Source: Nocardia cyriacigeorgica GUH-2
Lineage (GTDB): Bacteria; Actinomycetota; Actinomycetes; Mycobacteriales; Mycobacteriaceae
Reading direction: 5' to 3'
DNA: 64,000 bases
Assembly: GCF_000284035.1 (NCBI RefSeq)
Contig: NC_016887.1
Span: forward strand, 2,852,001-2,916,000
The position numbers and the translations under genes were made by a program. Below the pieces are notes generated by a model, which did not search any database, was not told where the DNA came from, and worked only from the letters and a program-made list of their open reading frames with translations. Shown in pieces: positions 29,481-39,776 of the stretch; position 1 is the first letter of the stretch, and each line of letters begins with the position of its first letter.

Positions 29481-29500
29481 TGAAAAAGATTATCATTATG
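29481..29500 (-). promoter_or_regulatory. Fur/Zur-family operator, copy 3
   Basis: On the minus strand CATAATGATAATCTTTTTCA contains TGATAATCTTTTTCA, 12 of 15 to the Zur palindrome and 16 of 19 to the classical Fur box. It shares AATGATAATC and TTTTCA with copy 1 in the same register and sits in the methyltransferase/MFS divergent region. Confidence 0.72.
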
Positions 29501-29622
29501 CTTAGTTCACCGGTTCCGCCGAACGGCGCGATCTCCGGCACTTCCCTGTCGGGACGCGACGGGTTCCCGGCAGTAGTCGAGGATCCCCACGCGAGACTCG
29601 GCGCAGTTATGCTGACCCAGAA

Positions 29623-29634
29623 AAAAATACGCGT
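29623..29634. promoter_or_regulatory. Candidate TetR operator, copy 2
   Basis: AAAAATACGCGT, identical to 2119-2130, ends 32 bases upstream of the MFS start. Its position suits repression of the exporter promoter. Confidence 0.5.
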
Positions 29635-29666
29635 GTGTAAATTCGGATCGGGTTGTGGTGAGGCAG

Positions 29667-31079
29667 ATGTCGCAGACCAGCAAACCGGCCGCCGTGCTGG
29701 CGACCGTGGTGATCGTGCAGTTCATGGTGTCGCTGGATCTGTCGGTGGTGAACGTCGCGCTACCCGCCATCCAGGCCGAGTTCGCCCTTCCGGCCACCAC
29801 GTTGCAGTGGGTCGTCAACGCCTACGCCGTCGTCTTCGGCGGGTTCCTGCTACTCGGCGGGCGGCTCGGTGACGTGATCGGCCGCCGCCGCACCATGATC
29901 GCGGGACTCGTGCTGTTCGGCAGCGCCAGCCTCGTGGGCGGTCTGGCCACCCACGAATCGCTGCTCATCGGCGCGCGTGCGGTGCAGGGCCTCGGCGCCG
30001 CCGCACTGTCGCCGCTGTCGCTGGCGCTGATCACCGTGACATTCGAGGAGGGACAGGCCCGGACCAAGGCCGTCGGACTGTGGGCCGCGGCGACCATGCT
30101 CGGCGGCGCCCTCGGCGTCGTCGCCAGCGGGCTGCTCACCGATTTCGCGGACTGGCGCTGGGTGCTGCTGATCAATGTGCCGATCGTGCTCGCCGCACTC
30201 GCCACCGCCGTGCGGGGCATCGGTGGAGCTGTCGAGCAGCAGCGGCCGCGGCTCGACGTCGTCGGCGCCGTGCTGGTCACCGCATCGATGCTGCTGCTGA
30301 TCTTCGGCGTGGTGCGCACCGACCAGCACGGCTGGGCCTCCGCCGTCACAGCCGTCACGCTCGGCGCCGGTGCACTGCTGCTGGCCGCGTTCGTCGCCGT
30401 GGAACTGCGGGTCCGCGACCCGCTCATGCGTCTGGGCCTGCTCGCGCACGGCAGCGTGGCGGGCGCCAACGTCTTCGGCTTCATGATCACCGCGGGCCAG
30501 CTGACCGCCTTCTATTTCGTGTCGCTGCATATGCAGTCGGTATTGCAGTACTCGCCCGCGACCGCGGGTGTGTGCTTCGTCCCGTTCGCGCTCGGCGCCG
30601 TGGCGGGCATGCGTCTGGTCGCGCCGCTCGTGGACCGGTTCGGCCACCGCGCGGCGCTGGTGACCGGCGGCCTTCTCGGCGCTGTCGGCATCGCCTGGTT
30701 CGGCGCGGGCGGACCGGGCGGCACCTTCCTCACCGACATTCTCGGCCCCTCGATCGTGGCCAGTATCGGCATCGGCATCAGCTTTGTGGTCATGGGAACC
30801 ATCGCGATGCGCGGAGTGTCCGCCGAGGAAGCCGGCATGGCCTCCGGTTTGCTGAACAGCTCCCGTCAGCTCGGCGGCGCCCTCGGCCTCGCGGTGCTCA
30901 CCACCGTGGCCGCCACCGTCACCGGCGCCGACCACACGCCCGCCGGGCTCAGCGACGGCTACTCCACCGCGTTCCTCCTCGGCGGTGCGCTGATCGCGGC
31001 CGGAACGGTGATTGCGGGGCTACTCGTCTCCCGGACGGCGGCCGAGCCGTCCGACGCGAAGGCCCCGGTGCAGGGGTGA
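29667..31079 (+). CDS. MFS transporter, DHA2 (EmrB/QacA-like) 14-helix exporter
   Basis: A 470-residue polytopic membrane protein with about 14 predicted helices. Family motifs are LGGRLGDVIGRRRTMIAG (motif A, loop 2-3), GARAVQGLGAAALSPLSLAL (motif B region) and ALGVVASGLLTDFADWRWV (motif C/D). It is a drug:proton antiporter type and the best candidate to export the apo-metallophore. It is divergent from the methyltransferase and preceded by the motif shared with the TetR upstream region. ATG 29667 is used; two GTGs at 29655 and 29658 are alternatives, since no ribosome-binding site is well placed. The hydrophilic C-terminal tail is short. Confidence 0.9.
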   Translation: MSQTSKPAAVLATVVIVQFMVSLDLSVVNVALPAIQAEFALPATTLQWVVNAYAVVFGGFLLLGGRLGDVIGRRRTMIAGLVLFGSASLVGGLATHESLLIGARAVQGLGAAALSPLSLALITVTFEEGQARTKAVGLWAAATMLGGALGVVASGLLTDFADWRWVLLINVPIVLAALATAVRGIGGAVEQQRPRLDVVGAVLVTASMLLLIFGVVRTDQHGWASAVTAVTLGAGALLLAAFVAVELRVRDPLMRLGLLAHGSVAGANVFGFMITAGQLTAFYFVSLHMQSVLQYSPATAGVCFVPFALGAVAGMRLVAPLVDRFGHRAALVTGGLLGAVGIAWFGAGGPGGTFLTDILGPSIVASIGIGISFVVMGTIAMRGVSAEEAGMASGLLNSSRQLGGALGLAVLTTVAATVTGADHTPAGLSDGYSTAFLLGGALIAAGTVIAGLLVSRTAAEPSDAKAPVQG

Positions 31080-31151
31080 GATCCGGCCGCGCCTACCGTG
31101 TGCGCACCACCGTCGAGATCGCGAGTCCGCGCGGCAGCTGTCCGGCCTTGC

Positions 31152-31439
31152 TCACGGAATGGCGGCGATACAGAGCGCGAGGTGGTCGCGCAGGTGCCCT
31201 TGTTCTTCGGCGGACAGCGGGGAGAACATCTGCCGTTCGACCGCCCGTACGGCCGCGCTGGCAGCGTGCAGCTTTTCTCGCCCGGACCTCGTGAGCTGGG
31301 TGGGCAGCACTCGGCCGTGCGGGGCCCGCCCGGGGCGGGTGAGCAGGCCGCGGTCTTGTAGCCCGCGCAGAACGAGGTTCATCGATTGGCGGGTGACGAA
31401 CGCGCCGCGGGCGAGTGTTGACATACCGAGGGCGGTCGT
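31152..31439 (-). pseudogene. MarR-family regulator remnant (N terminus lost)
   Basis: The frame encodes the C-terminal two thirds of a MarR winged-helix domain: VTRQSMNLVLRGLQDRGLLTR (recognition helix region), the wing APHGRVLPTQLTRSGREKL, and a final dimerisation helix. The N-terminal dimerisation helix is missing; upstream the frame runs into sequence antisense to the PPOX gene. No start codon with a ribosome-binding site is evident. I read it as a decayed or truncated gene; a very short functional protein is less likely. Confidence 0.6.
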
Positions 31440-31497
31440 CCACCCGAAAGAGTCCGGTCCGGCTTCGGCTCTATATCCACGACGGCAAGGAACACCG

Positions 31498-31968
31498 ATG
31501 GCTGAGGCGCGCAATAAGGCGGACGATATCGACGACATCAATCGGCGGATTGGCAGCAGGAATACACGACCCGCGACGATCTCCGACAGCCACCTCGAAA
31601 TTCTCGGCAAGAAGGGCTTCGCGCATCTCGCGTCTCTCGGCCCGGACGGTGAGCCGCAGTCACATCCGGTGTGGTTCGACTTCGACGCCGCCCACGGGCG
31701 GCTGCTCGTCTCGACCGGCACCGACCGGCAGAAGTACCGCAATATCCAGCGGGATCCGCGGGTTTCGGTATCGATCCTCGATCCCGACGACCCCTATCGC
31801 TACCTGGAAGTCCGCGGCCGCGTCGTCGAGATCGAGCCGGATCCGGGAAAGGACTTCCTGGATCAGCTGGCGCGCAAGTACCTGGATCTGGACACCTACC
31901 CCTACGAGCAGAGGCGGAATGTGCAGCGGGTGATCCTCCATATCCAGCCCGATCACGTCGTTGCCTGA
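31498..31968 (+). CDS. PPOX-class F420-/flavin-dependent protein
   Basis: A 156-residue split-barrel protein of the pyridoxamine-5'-phosphate oxidase-like superfamily, many of whose actinobacterial members bind F420. Typical segments are GFAHLASLGPDGEPQSHPVWF (strands 1-2), RLLVSTGTDRQKYRNIQRDP and VSVSILDPDDPYRYLEVRG. ATG 31498 has AAGGA upstream. It lies head to head with the MarR remnant, which may once have regulated it. Substrate unknown; a redox role in the cytosol is usual for the group. Confidence 0.85.
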   Translation: MAEARNKADDIDDINRRIGSRNTRPATISDSHLEILGKKGFAHLASLGPDGEPQSHPVWFDFDAAHGRLLVSTGTDRQKYRNIQRDPRVSVSILDPDDPYRYLEVRGRVVEIEPDPGKDFLDQLARKYLDLDTYPYEQRRNVQRVILHIQPDHVVA

Positions 31969-32226
31969 CCGGGCCAGCCCTCCCAGGCTCCCTTCTGGTA
32001 CCGCCCGCGTGGCATGATCACCCGCTCGGTGTGCCGATCACAGGTACCGGACCCCGTCGAGAGGCCCCCTGCTGCTTGTGCGTTCGGTCCGGCTGGCGCG
32101 CAGTGAGTCTCGTCATGACCGGTGGGTCCTCACGCTGCGGCCGAAAACCCGGCCCGCTAGCTTGGTCTGCGACATCTAGATCATTTCAGGGGATGACACT
32201 GCTCATCCGCCGGTAGAGGGGAAATC

Positions 32227-33918
32227 GTGCGCGTCCTGCTAGTTGCCAGTGCCTTCAATAGTCTTACCCAGCGCGTTCACACCGAACTGCGTGCGCGTGG
32301 CCACCGGGTGGGGGTCGAATTGGCGCTCGGCGATGATCTGCTGCGGGCGCGGGTGGCGCACTTCCGGCCCGAGCTGATCGTGGCGCCGATGCTCACCACG
32401 GCGATTCCGGAGGACATCTGGACCGAGCACACCGTGCTGATCGTGCATCCCGGGCCCAAGGGCGACCGCGGGCCTTCCTCGCTGGACTGGGCGATCGCCA
32501 CCGGTGCGCGGGAGTGGGGCGTGACCGTCCTGCAGGCGGTCGAGGAGATGGACGCGGGCCCGATCTGGGCGTCGGTGCCGTTCGAGGTGGCCGCCTGCGG
32601 CAAGAGCGAGCTGTACCGCAACGAGGTGTCCGATGCGGCCGTGGCGGCGGTGCTGCTGGCGGTGCAGCGCTTCGCGGACGGCACATTCGAGCCCGAGCCG
32701 CTGGACTACAGCCGGCCGGACGTGCAAGGCCAGTTGCGGCCGTATCACTCGCAGCAGTACCGCCGCATCGACTGGTCCGCCGACTCGACCGTTGAGGTGC
32801 TGCGCAAACTGCGAGCGGCCGACTCCCAGCCGGGCGTGCTGGACGAATTGTTCGGCCGGGAGTATTTCGTGCACGGCGGCCACAACGAGGACCAGCTGCG
32901 CGGTGCGCCGGGTGCGGTGATCGCCACCCGCGACGGCGCGATCTGCCGGGCCACCGTCGACGGTGCGGTGTGGCTGCCGCAGCTGCGGCCCCGCCGGGTT
33001 CCCGGTGGTCCGGCGACGTTCAAGCAGCCGGCGGTCGACGCCTTGGGCGCAGATCTGCCGGAGGTCCCCGAGGTGCCGGTGACGCCGGCCGAGGCAGCGA
33101 TCCGCGACACCTGGTCCGAACTGCGCTACCGCGAGGACGGCTCGGTCGGCTACCTGGAGTTCGCCTACAGCGGCGGCGCAATGAGCACCCGCCAGTGCGA
33201 GCGGTTGCTGGCCGCCTACCGGGACGCCTGCGCGCGGCCGACCGGCGTGCTGGTTCTCGGACCCGCCCGGGACTTCTTCTCCAACGGCATCCACCTCAAC
33301 GTCATCGAGGCGGCCGCGGATCCGGCGCTGGAGTCCTGGCACAACATCAACGCGATGAACGATCTGGTCGAGGCGATCCTGACCACCACCGACAAGATCG
33401 TCATCTCGGCGCTGGCCGGCAATGCCGCGGCCGGCGGGGTGATGCTGGCGCTGGCCGCCGACGAGGTGTGGTGCCGGGAATCGGTGGTGCTCAACCCGCA
33501 CTACCGGCTGATGGGGCTCTACGGCTCGGAGTACTGGACCTACTCGCTGCCGCGCCGGGTCGGCGAGACCGAGGCCGCCCGGCTCACCCGGGAGACGTTG
33601 CCGGTGGGTGCCCGCGCCGCCGCCGAGATCGGACTGGTCGACCGGGTCGCTCCGGGCAGCACCACGGCCTTCCGCGACTGGGTGCGCCGCGAAGCCGCCG
33701 CCCTGGCCGATTCGCCGGAGCTGGAGGCCCGGCTGGTCGCCAAGAAGCAGCGCCGCGAGGCCGATGAGATGAGCAAACCGCTGGCCGACTACCGGGCCGA
33801 GGAGCTGACCGAAATGCGCCGCAACTTCTACGGTGAGGGCGAGCCCTACCACCGGCTGCGGCGCGAGTTCGTCTACGGCGCGGTTCCCGCCGCTACACCG
33901 GCGTATCTGCTCAGCTGA
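32227..33918 (+). CDS. hypX: HypX-type hydrogenase maturation protein (CO-forming)
   Basis: A 563-residue two-domain protein. The N-terminal formyltransferase-like part (about 1-260) contains HPGPKGDRGPSSLDWAI and the dipeptide PY/HSQQYR region. The C-terminal enoyl-CoA hydratase-like part (about 280-540) contains ARDFFSNGIHLNVIEAA, SALAGNAAAGGVMLALAADEV and LNPHYRLMGLYGSEYWTY. HypX uses a formyl group from N10-formyl-tetrahydrofolate to make CO for the active site of oxygen-tolerant [NiFe]-hydrogenases. GTG 32227 has GAGGGGAAATC directly upstream. No hydrogenase or other hyp genes are in the window, so the gene is an orphan here. Confidence 0.88.
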   Translation: MRVLLVASAFNSLTQRVHTELRARGHRVGVELALGDDLLRARVAHFRPELIVAPMLTTAIPEDIWTEHTVLIVHPGPKGDRGPSSLDWAIATGAREWGVTVLQAVEEMDAGPIWASVPFEVAACGKSELYRNEVSDAAVAAVLLAVQRFADGTFEPEPLDYSRPDVQGQLRPYHSQQYRRIDWSADSTVEVLRKLRAADSQPGVLDELFGREYFVHGGHNEDQLRGAPGAVIATRDGAICRATVDGAVWLPQLRPRRVPGGPATFKQPAVDALGADLPEVPEVPVTPAEAAIRDTWSELRYREDGSVGYLEFAYSGGAMSTRQCERLLAAYRDACARPTGVLVLGPARDFFSNGIHLNVIEAAADPALESWHNINAMNDLVEAILTTTDKIVISALAGNAAAGGVMLALAADEVWCRESVVLNPHYRLMGLYGSEYWTYSLPRRVGETEAARLTRETLPVGARAAAEIGLVDRVAPGSTTAFRDWVRREAAALADSPELEARLVAKKQRREADEMSKPLADYRAEELTEMRRNFYGEGEPYHRLRREFVYGAVPAATPAYLLS

Positions 33919-34073
33919 CCGGCCCGGGCGCCCGATGGCGCAGAGGAGACACCGATTGGCGACGCCCAGCACATTCGTGGTGAACTTCTCATCTTGAAAT
34001 CCTCATTTCGGTGGTTCGCACACTCGTGCACCCGATCGCGGATCGGAAATCGACTAGCTACATCGGAGTAGAC

Positions 34074-34916
34074 GTGCATCTCGAGCACTTCAGCAATGGG
34101 TGGGTAACCCCTGCCCTGGCGTATTTCATGTCTTTCATCGGTTCGGTCCTCGGCCTGCGCTGTGCCGCGCACGCCCGTACCGCGAAGTCGCCGGCCGGGT
34201 GGCTGGTCGCGGCGGCGGTGGCCCTCGGCGGCGCCGGTATCTGGGTCATGCACTTCACGGCGATGCTCGGGTTCGCCATCGACGGCGTGGACATCCGCTA
34301 CGACGTGCCGTTGACGCTGTTCAGCGCCGCCATCGCGGTGGTCGTGGTGCTGATCGGGCTGGCGATCGTGGTGCGCGGGCACCGGGAGGTGATCGCGCTG
34401 CCGCTGGGCGGTGCGATCACCGGTTTCGGCGTCGCGGCGATGCACTACCTGGGTATGGCCGCGATGAACACCGGCGCCGCGATGGAATACGACGCCGGTC
34501 TGGTGGCGCTGTCCATCGCCATTGCGGTCGTCGCGGCGACCGCGGCGTTCTGGTTCATGGTGCACGTGCGTGGCTGGGCCAACACGGTCGGCGCCGCGGT
34601 CATCATGGGCTTGGCGGTCTGCGGTATGCACTACACCGGCATGATGGCGATGAGCGCCCACCACGGTGACCACCAGGGGACACCGGAGGGCCTGGCGCCG
34701 GTGGATCTGCTGACGCCGCTGATCACGACCGTCGCGCTGGTCGTCGTCGGTCTGGTCGTGCTGGTCGGCGTGGCCGAACTGGAGGTCCGCAGTACGGCCG
34801 CCGCGGCCGCGTCGCTGGAAGCCGAACGTCCCGTGGCCAGCACCTTGGCCAGCACCGATCCCGCGACCCTGGTGAGCAGCGGACGGGAATGGCCGCGGCA
34901 GATGGTCGACAACTGA
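34074..34916 (+). CDS. MHYT-domain integral membrane sensor protein
   Basis: A 280-residue protein with seven predicted membrane helices and three copies of the MHYT signature (MHFTAM, MHYLGM, MHYTGM) near the outer ends of helices, proposed in the literature to coordinate copper and sense O2, CO or NO. GTG 34074 is chosen: GGAG lies five bases upstream and the protein then begins MHLEHFSNGWVTPALAYFMS, the usual family N terminus. The frame extends to 34011 without support. There is no GGDEF, EAL or histidine kinase domain; the tail after residue 240 is short and hydrophilic. It follows hypX by 155 bases. Confidence 0.87.
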   Translation: MHLEHFSNGWVTPALAYFMSFIGSVLGLRCAAHARTAKSPAGWLVAAAVALGGAGIWVMHFTAMLGFAIDGVDIRYDVPLTLFSAAIAVVVVLIGLAIVVRGHREVIALPLGGAITGFGVAAMHYLGMAAMNTGAAMEYDAGLVALSIAIAVVAATAAFWFMVHVRGWANTVGAAVIMGLAVCGMHYTGMMAMSAHHGDHQGTPEGLAPVDLLTPLITTVALVVVGLVVLVGVAELEVRSTAAAAASLEAERPVASTLASTDPATLVSSGREWPRQMVDN

Positions 34917-34926
34917 CCCGCCCGGA

Positions 34927-35586
34927 TCAGGGCAGTGGCTGGGCGTCGCGCTGTCCGAGCAGGGCGGCCATCACCCCCGATTCCTGGGACTGGGCGTGGA
35001 TCATCGACCGGGCGGTTTCCTTGACCGGCCCGGATTCGATGAGTTGATCGGCGGCTTGCGCCATGGCCACCCCGCCCTGGTGGTGGCGCAACATGAGTTG
35101 CAGGAACAGGATCTCCGCGGCGCGCCCCCGGGCGGTGGCCAAGGCGTCGAGTTCGGCCATGGTCGCCATGCCCGGCATGGTGTGGCCGGTGGTTTCCGCG
35201 GCGGGCGCCGAACCGGCGTGGTGATGGTCCGGTTCGGTGCCCGCTCCGTGCATCCACGCCATCGGCTGCGGTGACAGCGGCGAGGCGTTGGCCAGCCGCA
35301 GCCAGCCCAGCATGGTCCCGATCTCCAGGCGCTGGGTGTCGGCCATCTGCTGAGCCAGCCGGGTCACGGCCGGATCGACCGTTGGATCGAGCCGCTGCAC
35401 CATGAGCAGCGCCTGCTGATGGTGGGCGGTCATGTCTTGGACGAAGCCGATCTCGACTGCGTTCAGCACCGGATCGGCCGCCCGGTCGTCATCGATGAAC
35501 AGCGGACGTAGCGCTGCCCCGATGACGAGCAGCAGTACCGCGACCGCCGCATAACCGGCGATCCGCATTCCGCGCGGCATGCTCAC
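34927..35586 (-). CDS. DUF305 membrane-anchored protein
   Basis: A 219-residue protein with one N-terminal membrane segment (about residues 10-28, probably an uncleaved anchor or signal) and an extracytoplasmic four-helix DUF305 domain of ferritin-like fold. Characteristic His/Met motifs are DMTAHHQQALLMVQ and MLRHHQGGVAMAQ, with a His-rich linker DHHHAG. Such proteins are often linked to metal handling, especially copper. GTG 35586 overlaps the upstream stop (GTGA); ATG 35580 is the alternative. It is the second gene of a pair with the LVIVD-repeat protein. Confidence 0.88.
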   Translation of the reverse strand: MSMPRGMRIAGYAAVAVLLLVIGAALRPLFIDDDRAADPVLNAVEIGFVQDMTAHHQQALLMVQRLDPTVDPAVTRLAQQMADTQRLEIGTMLGWLRLANASPLSPQPMAWMHGAGTEPDHHHAGSAPAAETTGHTMPGMATMAELDALATARGRAAEILFLQLMLRHHQGGVAMAQAADQLIESGPVKETARSMIHAQSQESGVMAALLGQRDAQPLP

Positions 35587-37157
35587 GATCCGACGATCGA
35601 GGACTGGTTCGGTGGTGGCGTGTACACGCCGTTGTTCAGCTCCAGCACCATGAAGCCGTTGTCCGAACACGCAACGTACAGCTTGGTGCCGCGCCATTCC
35701 GGTGGGGAGAAACACCAGTCCGTGGAGACGTCACCGAAGGCGAGTCGCCCGGTGCGCGGAGTCAGCGCGTCCATGGGGTTGAACTGGCCTTCGAGCACCG
35801 CCCGCACCGCGTTCGGCGCGCTCATCAACGGCACTCCGATGATGGAGGCCAGGGCGTGCGGGGAGTTCCACAGTTCCAGATTGCGTCCGGTGCGGGCGGG
35901 CGGGTTGAAGTAGGCGATCTCGCGGATATTGTGCGGATCGCGTACGTCGAACACCCGGATACCCGAGGAGATCCAGCCGCAGGCGAGCGCGGTCGGATTC
36001 TCCTGCCGGTCGGCAGCGCAATAGTGCGATTCGTAGGCGAAGGCCGAACCGCCCATCGAGGATCCGATATTGCTGTCGATGTGTTGCGGCAGGTTGATCT
36101 CGAGCTTGAGCTTGGCCGCGACCTTCGGTGCGGTGTCGTCGGAGATATCGATCAGTTTGACGCCACCGGAGCCACCCTCGTCGACCGTGTAGAGATACGG
36201 CTTGCCGTCGTAGCTGACCGGAACACTGTGCTGGGTGGCCCACCCGTCGGTCCAGAACACCCGGCCGATGTGATGGACCTGCGGATTCGGGTCGCGCCGC
36301 TGGACGGCGCTGATGTCGAGCACGGTGAAGCCGCCCAGCGCGGAAATGTACATCCGGTTGCCGTCGGGGCTGATGCCGAAACCGTGCGCTTCGATCCCGG
36401 TGAGCCCCTGCCAGATCACGTGCGGATTCGCCGGGTCGGTGAGGTCGACGGCGCTGACGAAACCGGGGGCGATACCCGAGGCCCAGTAGGTGCGGCCGTC
36501 GGGGGAGAAGCCGCCCTCGTGGGTGGTGATCGGTAGCGGCATGGCCAGATTCGTGCCCGGACCCGGGTTGAGCAGCCGCGGGTGCGCGCAGTCGGAGATG
36601 TCGTAGACCGACAGGTAGCCGACGCCGATGCCGACGGGCACGCCGGTGCCGACCAGCAGTTTGCGCTCCTTGTTGACCTTCAGGCTCTCCCAGGTGCCGG
36701 CGAGCATGGCCGGTTCGGTGAGGGTGGCCGTCGGGCGTGGGTTGGCCGGATCGGAGACGTCGAGTACCTGCACACCCCGGCCCTCGCCGAGCAGATTGCC
36801 GGGGAAGAACGAGCCCATGTACGCGCAGTGTTCGAAGCTGGTGGAGGTGATGCCCGCGCCGCGCCCGGCGAATTGGCCGACCATCGACATATTGCAGCGG
36901 TAGCCCTGGGTGCTGCGGCCGCTGTCGCGATCGGCGGCCGGCACATCGCCTTGGAGTCCGGGTTCGGGCATCGAGCCGGGGCCGCAGTCGGCACGCGGTA
37001 CCGAAGTGCGGCCGACATCGAGGAATTCGCGGACGCCGTTGGCGATGTCGGATTGCAGGTCGGCCGACGCGCCCGCGGGCAGCATCATCGTGGCGATCAG
37101 TGCCGCCGCAGCAAGGGCGAACGGTCTGACACGGCGCAGCATCAACGGACGCCTCAT
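35583..37157 (-). CDS. Secreted LVIVD-repeat beta-propeller protein
   Basis: A 524-residue exported protein. Residues 1-33 form a Sec-type signal (MRRPLMLRRVRPFALAAAAL..., cleavage likely after ASA). The mature part contains repeated blades such as GVQVLDVSDPANPRP, LSVYDISDCAHPRLL, SAVDLTDPANPHVIW, GVKLIDISDDTAPKV and GIRVFDVRDPHNIREI. These are LVIVD repeats that build a beta-propeller. ATG 37157 has GGGGGA upstream; a longer frame to 37199 would bury the signal peptide. Translationally coupled to the DUF305 gene. Function unknown; the pairing suggests a periplasmic or cell-envelope module. Confidence 0.88.
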   Translation of the reverse strand: MRRPLMLRRVRPFALAAAALIATMMLPAGASADLQSDIANGVREFLDVGRTSVPRADCGPGSMPEPGLQGDVPAADRDSGRSTQGYRCNMSMVGQFAGRGAGITSTSFEHCAYMGSFFPGNLLGEGRGVQVLDVSDPANPRPTATLTEPAMLAGTWESLKVNKERKLLVGTGVPVGIGVGYLSVYDISDCAHPRLLNPGPGTNLAMPLPITTHEGGFSPDGRTYWASGIAPGFVSAVDLTDPANPHVIWQGLTGIEAHGFGISPDGNRMYISALGGFTVLDISAVQRRDPNPQVHHIGRVFWTDGWATQHSVPVSYDGKPYLYTVDEGGSGGVKLIDISDDTAPKVAAKLKLEINLPQHIDSNIGSSMGGSAFAYESHYCAADRQENPTALACGWISSGIRVFDVRDPHNIREIAYFNPPARTGRNLELWNSPHALASIIGVPLMSAPNAVRAVLEGQFNPMDALTPRTGRLAFGDVSTDWCFSPPEWRGTKLYVACSDNGFMVLELNNGVYTPPPNQSSIVGS

Positions 37158-37458
37158 CGCATCCCCCAACTTCCTTGTTGTCGTCTGACGCCTGCCCAAG
37201 GCTGAGATCCAGCGTCTCAGACACCTGGGCGGACGTTACTGACCGGAGTTTAATAAGGGGTCTGGGCTCCGGGGGTGTTTTCGCGGAATTGTCCGGGATC
37301 ACAGCGGCGGTGAGTTCGCTTGTGTCGGTGACCGGTGAAATCGATGGCTGGGTGGCTGAATTCGGGCCTGATGGCGGTGAATGGTGGAAGCTACTAGTAG
37401 CCAAGCGCTATGAAATGCCGAGGCTTGACCTGTCTGGGTCGTGGGCTCGCCGATCGGG
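37158..37458. other. Intergenic region, about 300 bp
   Basis: Upstream region of the LVIVD/DUF305 operon. It contains an AT-rich TTTAATAAGG stretch near 37248 that could belong to the minus-strand promoter and a perfect 12-bp palindrome GCTACTAGTAGC at 37390-37401. No convincing gene is seen. Confidence 0.5.
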
Positions 37459-38370
37459 CTATTCGTGCCGATCGGCGACGTCCAGCAATTCCTCGCACTC
37501 CGCGAGCAGTCGCGCCCGCAGCGGTGCGGCCCGCTCGGCGAGTGCGGCTTGTGCTCGCGCGTATTCGGCGCGCCCGGGCGGAGTTTCGATAGCGACGGGG
37601 GCGTAACCGTAATCGGTGAGATCGTAAGGGCTGGCGCGCATGTCGAGTTCCCGTGCGGCACACGCGAGTTCGAAGCAGTCGGCCAACGGGCCCGAACCGA
37701 TGAGGGGAACCAGCTTGAAACCCCACTTGTACAGATCCATGTTCGCGTGCAGGCAGCCCGGCTGCTCGCGCAACGGCTGATCGTCGCGGGTGAGGACTCG
37801 AGAGTTGCGTCCGACGGCATCCGGGGTGAAGAACCGGTAGGCGTCGAAATGCGTGCAGCGCAATGACATCGACTCCACGACGGCGTCGGTGCCCGTTCGC
37901 CCCAGGCGCAGCGGCACCGCACCGTGGCGCACCTCCTCGGAGCGATACACCATGGCCCATTCATGCAGTCCGAAACACGACAGTTGAGCGGGCCTCGTCG
38001 CCGTCGCGCGCAGCAACCGGGCCACGAACTCGACGGTGCCGCGTCGTTTCGCCAGAAACGCCGGATCTGCCGTCACGATCATGCCCTCGGCATTCACCCG
38101 GTGGTAGCCCCGGGCGCCGTCATACTCGGCGGCGTCGGCGAGCCCGACCCCGAAACCGGGATGCCAGCGCCGCAGCTGCGCCGGCTTATGGCCGTAGTAG
38201 GTGAACAGGAAATCGATGACCGGATGGGCCGCCCCCGATGCACGGCGTCGCAGATAGGGCCCGATCAGATCATCGATCCGCTCCCGGTGTGCCCGCGTCC
38301 GTGCTCGCCACTCGGTCTGCGGTAATACCCGCAGGTCGAGGGAGTGGGCGAGAGGGATGCGCGTGCTCAC
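37459..38370 (-). CDS. Conserved actinobacterial protein (often labelled 3-methyladenine DNA glycosylase-like)
   Basis: A 303-residue soluble protein with no signal or membrane segment. Distinctive segments are HPVIDFLFTYYGHKPAQLRRW, GLHEWAMVYRSEEVRHG, LRCTHFDAYRFFTPDA and HANMDLYKWGFKL. I recall homologues in actinobacteria carrying the automatic label 3-methyladenine DNA glycosylase, but I see no helix-hairpin-helix motif that would confirm it. GTG 38370 chosen because upstream sequence lacks family-like residues; no strong ribosome-binding site. Stand-alone gene divergent from the acyl-CoA dehydrogenase. Confidence 0.7.
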   Translation of the reverse strand: MSTRIPLAHSLDLRVLPQTEWRARTRAHRERIDDLIGPYLRRRASGAAHPVIDFLFTYYGHKPAQLRRWHPGFGVGLADAAEYDGARGYHRVNAEGMIVTADPAFLAKRRGTVEFVARLLRATATRPAQLSCFGLHEWAMVYRSEEVRHGAVPLRLGRTGTDAVVESMSLRCTHFDAYRFFTPDAVGRNSRVLTRDDQPLREQPGCLHANMDLYKWGFKLVPLIGSGPLADCFELACAARELDMRASPYDLTDYGYAPVAIETPPGRAEYARAQAALAERAAPLRARLLAECEELLDVADRHE

Positions 38371-38516
38371 CCGACCATTGTCTCGTATCGGTTCGGGCTC
38401 GTTGATCTGCCCCGAAACGCCGAGCACCGGTCCCGGCACCGGCACGTCCTACTATCGGAGCGGCTCCGGGCTATCGACCAGGAACCACATCGAACCGAAG
38501 GGATCGAGGAGACACC

Positions 38517-39776
<1,260 letters not shown>

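Noticed and set aside
37390..37401. Perfect palindrome GCTACTAGTAGC
   Set aside because: Isolated, short and far from the flanking starts; no second copy found, so no regulator is claimed.
37459..38370. 3-methyladenine DNA glycosylase as a firm function
   Set aside because: The label is remembered from automatic annotation; no helix-hairpin-helix or catalytic Asp motif could be recognised.
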